64,000 nt of DNA. Origin: Acidobacteriota bacterium. Its GTDB lineage: Bacteria > Acidobacteriota > Blastocatellia > Pyrinomonadales > Pyrinomonadaceae. Shown in pieces: positions 61,764 through 64,000 of this stretch. A program made the position numbers and the translations under genes. Location of the stretch: NCBI GenBank assembly GCA_016715115.1, contig JADKBM010000004.1:186001-250000 (forward strand). The letters run 5' to 3'. Each line of letters opens with the position of its first letter. Position 1 is the first letter of the stretch. Under the pieces are notes generated by a model that worked only from the letters and a program-made list of their open reading frames with translations, was not told the DNA's origin and ran no database searches.

Positions 61764-63251
61764 TTATTGCTCGATCTTTTTCATCAGATTCGGATGTCTG
61801 CGATGCATCATCGTCTGGACAACTCGGTGCATCCAGAACAGGCAGATCACCGACAAAAGAAGCATAAACATCCACGAGCTTGTCCAGAGGCCTGTGGCGT
61901 CGAGCAGATACCCGAAGATAATCGGACTGACAAACCCCCCGAGTCCGCCAAGCACGCCGACCATTCCGCCGACGACGCCGACCTCTTCGGGGAAATACTC
62001 GGGAATATGTTTGTAAACCGCGGCCTTGCCGATGCCCCACATCGTTCCAAGCAGAATTACGAATACAGTGAAGATCCAGACATTCGCCTGAAAATGGATT
62101 CTCGTCACGCCCTTTGCGAGGAGTTCCTTGCGCTTGATCGTTTGGCCCGCTTCGACCGCCGGCTCTTGCCAGATCTCTTTTTGCGGAAACACGGCCATCT
62201 GATCGTCTTTGATCGACCGATCGACGGATCGCGCTTTGAACGGATAGACCTTTTCTCCAACCACGATCGAGTCGGCGTTGACCGCCGTCACGACGCCGTC
62301 GCGCTCGGCGGCGACGCCTTTGCCGGGCGACGAGATCTCCATTTTCGGAACGATCAGAAGGGCCGAAAGAACAACCGAGGATCCGAGCACCCAATACATT
62401 ATCTTACGACCGCCGAAGCGATCGCTCAGCCAACCGCCGCCGGCGCGGATCACGCCGGACGGGAAACTGAAGAGGGCCGCGAGGAAACCTGCCGTAACGA
62501 GCGGCAGGTAGTAAACGTTGACGAAGTAAGGTACGAGCCACTGCGAGAACGCGACGAAACAACCAAAGACAAGAAAATAGTACAATCCGAACCGCCAGAC
62601 GCGGATGTTCTTGAGTGGTTCAAGTTGTTCGGCGATCGTGTTGATCCGCTTGTTCGGCTTTTTATTCGTCACTGAAATCAGAAAAACGACGCCCATCACA
62701 AGCAGCGAGATCGCGTAAACGACGGGCAGTTTGCGCCAGCCGTCGAGATTGGCGCCGTTATCGGTAAACGAATTGAGCAAGGTCGGGCCAACGAGCGTCG
62801 TGATCGCCGAGCCCGCGTTTCCGGCTCCGAAGATCCCGAGCGCGAGGCCCTGCTTTTCCTTCGGGAACCAGACCGACGTGAAAGCGATGCCGATCGAGAA
62901 ACTGACGCCGACCATCCCGAATCCGAAACTGCAGAGAGCGAATGCCCAATACGAATCGGCGATCGATAGCAGGTACATCGGAATCGCGCAAAGGATAAGA
63001 AGCGCGCCGAATATCGGCTTCCCGCCGTATTTGTCGGTCAGCATCCCGGCCGGAAGCCGGAAGATCGAACCCGTCAGCACCGGAATTCCGAGCAGCCAAC
63101 CGATCTCGGTGGCGCTCCAGTTAAATATCTGGTTGGTCGTCAAAAACGTCACGAGGACGCCGTTCAACATCCACGCCGCAAAGCAAATGGTGAATGCCAG
63201 CGTATTGAAAAATAAAATGCGGTTCGCGCCAGTCGGCGTTGTGGATTCCAT
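61764..63251 (-). CDS. NarK-type nitrate/nitrite transporter (MFS) 2, with a large loop insertion
   Basis: 495 residues. First half with nitrate-porter motifs (LGIPVLTGSIFRLPAGMLTD, FGFGMVGVSFSIGIAFTSVW, LGIFGAGNAGSAITT). Between helices in the second half there is an insertion of about 75 residues (around SSPGKGVAAERDGVVTAVNA to FPQKEIWQEPAVEAGQTIKR), a soluble loop not found in standard NarK. C-terminal half otherwise normal (VVGGMVGVLGGLGGFVSPII). Together with transporter 1 it forms the NarK1-NarK2 pair seen in some bacteria; the first gene of the operon leading to nrfA. Confidence 0.9.
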   Translation of the reverse strand: MESTTPTGANRILFFNTLAFTICFAAWMLNGVLVTFLTTNQIFNWSATEIGWLLGIPVLTGSIFRLPAGMLTDKYGGKPIFGALLILCAIPMYLLSIADSYWAFALCSFGFGMVGVSFSIGIAFTSVWFPKEKQGLALGIFGAGNAGSAITTLVGPTLLNSFTDNGANLDGWRKLPVVYAISLLVMGVVFLISVTNKKPNKRINTIAEQLEPLKNIRVWRFGLYYFLVFGCFVAFSQWLVPYFVNVYYLPLVTAGFLAALFSFPSGVIRAGGGWLSDRFGGRKIMYWVLGSSVVLSALLIVPKMEISSPGKGVAAERDGVVTAVNADSIVVGEKVYPFKARSVDRSIKDDQMAVFPQKEIWQEPAVEAGQTIKRKELLAKGVTRIHFQANVWIFTVFVILLGTMWGIGKAAVYKHIPEYFPEEVGVVGGMVGVLGGLGGFVSPIIFGYLLDATGLWTSSWMFMLLLSVICLFWMHRVVQTMMHRRHPNLMKKIEQ

Positions 63252-63254
63252 AGA

Positions 63255-63377
63255 AATTTATTAGGGAATCCAGGGATCTTGGGATTCCAGAGATTCTTAT
63301 GATTCCAGGGATTCCAGGATTCCAGAGATTCCAGTTCTTCCGCAGACTCCAGGGATCGCAGAGATTCCGAAGTCCAA
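63255..63377 (-). repeat. Tandem GGAATC(C/T)CTGGA-type array
   Basis: On the minus strand repeated TGGAATCCCTGGAATC and TGGAATCTCTG units. Same kind of array as 31534-31866 and, as there, directly outside the outer end of a three-hairpin repeat. Confidence 0.8.
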
Positions 63378-63663
63378 GGAGCCTGTCGGAAAAAGCCGTT
63401 TGAGAACTGAATCTGCTTCTTCAAGCGTGCGGAGCACGCGAACCTGCGATAGCACCACGTGAAGCGGAGCGGAACGTGGTGGCTGAACACCCGAGTCGCC
63501 AAGCGTGTGTAACACGCGCAACTCTTGTGGCTGCAACAGGTCCGCGTGTTACACACGCTCGTTGGAGTCGTCCGTCGTTGACACCACGTTCCGCTCCGCT
63601 TCACGTGGTGCTATCGTACGTGCGTGTGCTCCGCACACTGAATCGATTTTCCCGACAGGCTCC
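63378..63663. repeat. Three-hairpin repeat, complete head-to-head pair with terminal inverted repeats (locus 3)
   Basis: Two inverted units (minus 63407-63530, plus 63533-63650) bounded by GGAGCCTGTCGGAAAAAG at 63378-63395 and its inverted partner at 63646-63663 (matching GGAGCCTGTCGG exactly). Each unit has the same three hairpins as at 15.0 and 31.4 kb. The 286-bp structure with terminal inverted repeats is built like a MITE or a paired REP element; no target duplication is evident. Confidence 0.85.
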
Positions 63664-63761
63664 AAAGATCAGTCAATACATTTCAAATGATTTGTGCTCA
63701 GCCGGCCGTTGTCTTCGCCAAACCGACCGCCTGCGGTACTGGCCGAGCAGTGACATCGCGG

Positions 63762-63803
63762 CCTCGCAAATCGCAAATCCCAAATCGCAAGTCGCAAATC
63801 CGT
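63762..63803 (-). repeat. GATTTGC/GATTTGG heptamer array
   Basis: Six heptamers on the minus strand (CGCAAATCGCAAATCCCAAA on plus), immediately after the stop codon of the last gene. Confidence 0.8.
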
Positions 63804-64000
63804 TCAGTCCTTCGCCGCGGGACGCCACCAGAGGACGATCGTCATCGAGATTACCCAACACACGATCGAGGCAATGACGAGCGGTGCGAGCTGCTTGTAT
63901 TGTTCCGCGAGAGCGGCGTCGATCGTTGCCGAGAGTATCCATAGCTGAGCCAGGTTTATCATCACGAGCAACATCAGCTTGGCTTGCCAGATAGCGATTC
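63804..64000 (-). CDS. C-terminal part of a small membrane protein (partial)
   Basis: The frame runs in from the window edge and ends at 63804. The visible 64 residues contain two membrane helices: about AKLMLLVMINLAQLWILSAT and APLVIASIVCWVISMTIVLW, ending WRPAAKD. It looks like a short two-helix protein; no family assigned. Confidence 0.6.
   Translation of the reverse strand, partial: IAIWQAKLMLLVMINLAQLWILSATIDAALAEQYKQLAPLVIASIVCWVISMTIVLWWRPAAKD

Overview
The window looks like a chromosomal stretch of a Gram-negative bacterium, most likely an uncultured member of the Acidobacteriota (my guess is class Blastocatellia). The signs are outer-membrane proteins, an exosortase-type exopolysaccharide locus, MglA/MglB polarity genes, CxxCH-type NrfA, and intergenic DNA loaded with heptamer, octamer-like and three-hairpin repeats. 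This placement is inferred from gene content only; no rRNA gene is present.

Layout. 0-4.7 kb: a minus-strand CzcCBA-type metal-efflux operon with a small DUF6660-like leader gene, split by a well-preserved IS4-family element (2868-4244). 4.7-14.8 kb: an AT-richer accessory island with many proteins I cannot name. It holds two replication-relaxation-type winged-helix proteins plus a degenerate fragment of a third copy, a HerA/TraD-like ATPase in a tightly overlapping four-gene operon, small zinc-binding proteins, an XRE regulator, an 840-bp protein-poor segment with inverted arms and terminators, and two degenerate tRNA 3' ends with paired GTACC repeats that look like attachment-site debris. 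15-20 kb: a DUF3309 peptide, alkaline phosphatase, a membrane protein and an unusual Ski2-like helicase lacking RecA domain 1. 20.3-31.3 kb: an exosortase/EPS cluster on the plus strand (exosortase-EpsI fusion, TPR lipoprotein, a PEP-CTERM-like small peptide, chain-length determinant, ExeA-like ATPase, tyrosine autokinase, sugar transferase, Wza-like export protein). 31.3-36.6 kb: repeats, a Ycf48-like propeller, DNA alkylation repair protein, YbjN and DUF3995 proteins, and a RES/Xre toxin-antitoxin pair. 36.9-40 kb: a large YncE/phosphoesterase fusion. 40.2-49.3 kb: a complete Kdp potassium-uptake system in which the KdpD sensor is split into two distant genes; candidate KdpE sites with 11-bp periodicity lie upstream of the structural operon. 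49.7-50.8 kb: mglB-mglA. 51.2-56.7 kb: glmR(yvcK)-glmU-(BrnT/BrnA toxin-antitoxin, decayed gene)-glmS, an amino-sugar cluster. 57.3-63.3 kb: a frameshifted porin-like gene, NrfA and two NarK-type transporters, pointing to nitrate/nitrite handling and ammonification. 63.3-64 kb: repeats and a partial membrane gene.

Most interesting for follow-up: the overlapping ATPase/relaxase-like operon and its neighbouring non-coding segment; the dispersed three-hairpin inverted-repeat family (15.0, 31.4 and 63.5 kb); the split KdpD with its putative KdpE boxes; the IS insertion inside the efflux operon; and several small genes with in-frame stops or frameshifts that are either decaying or recoded.
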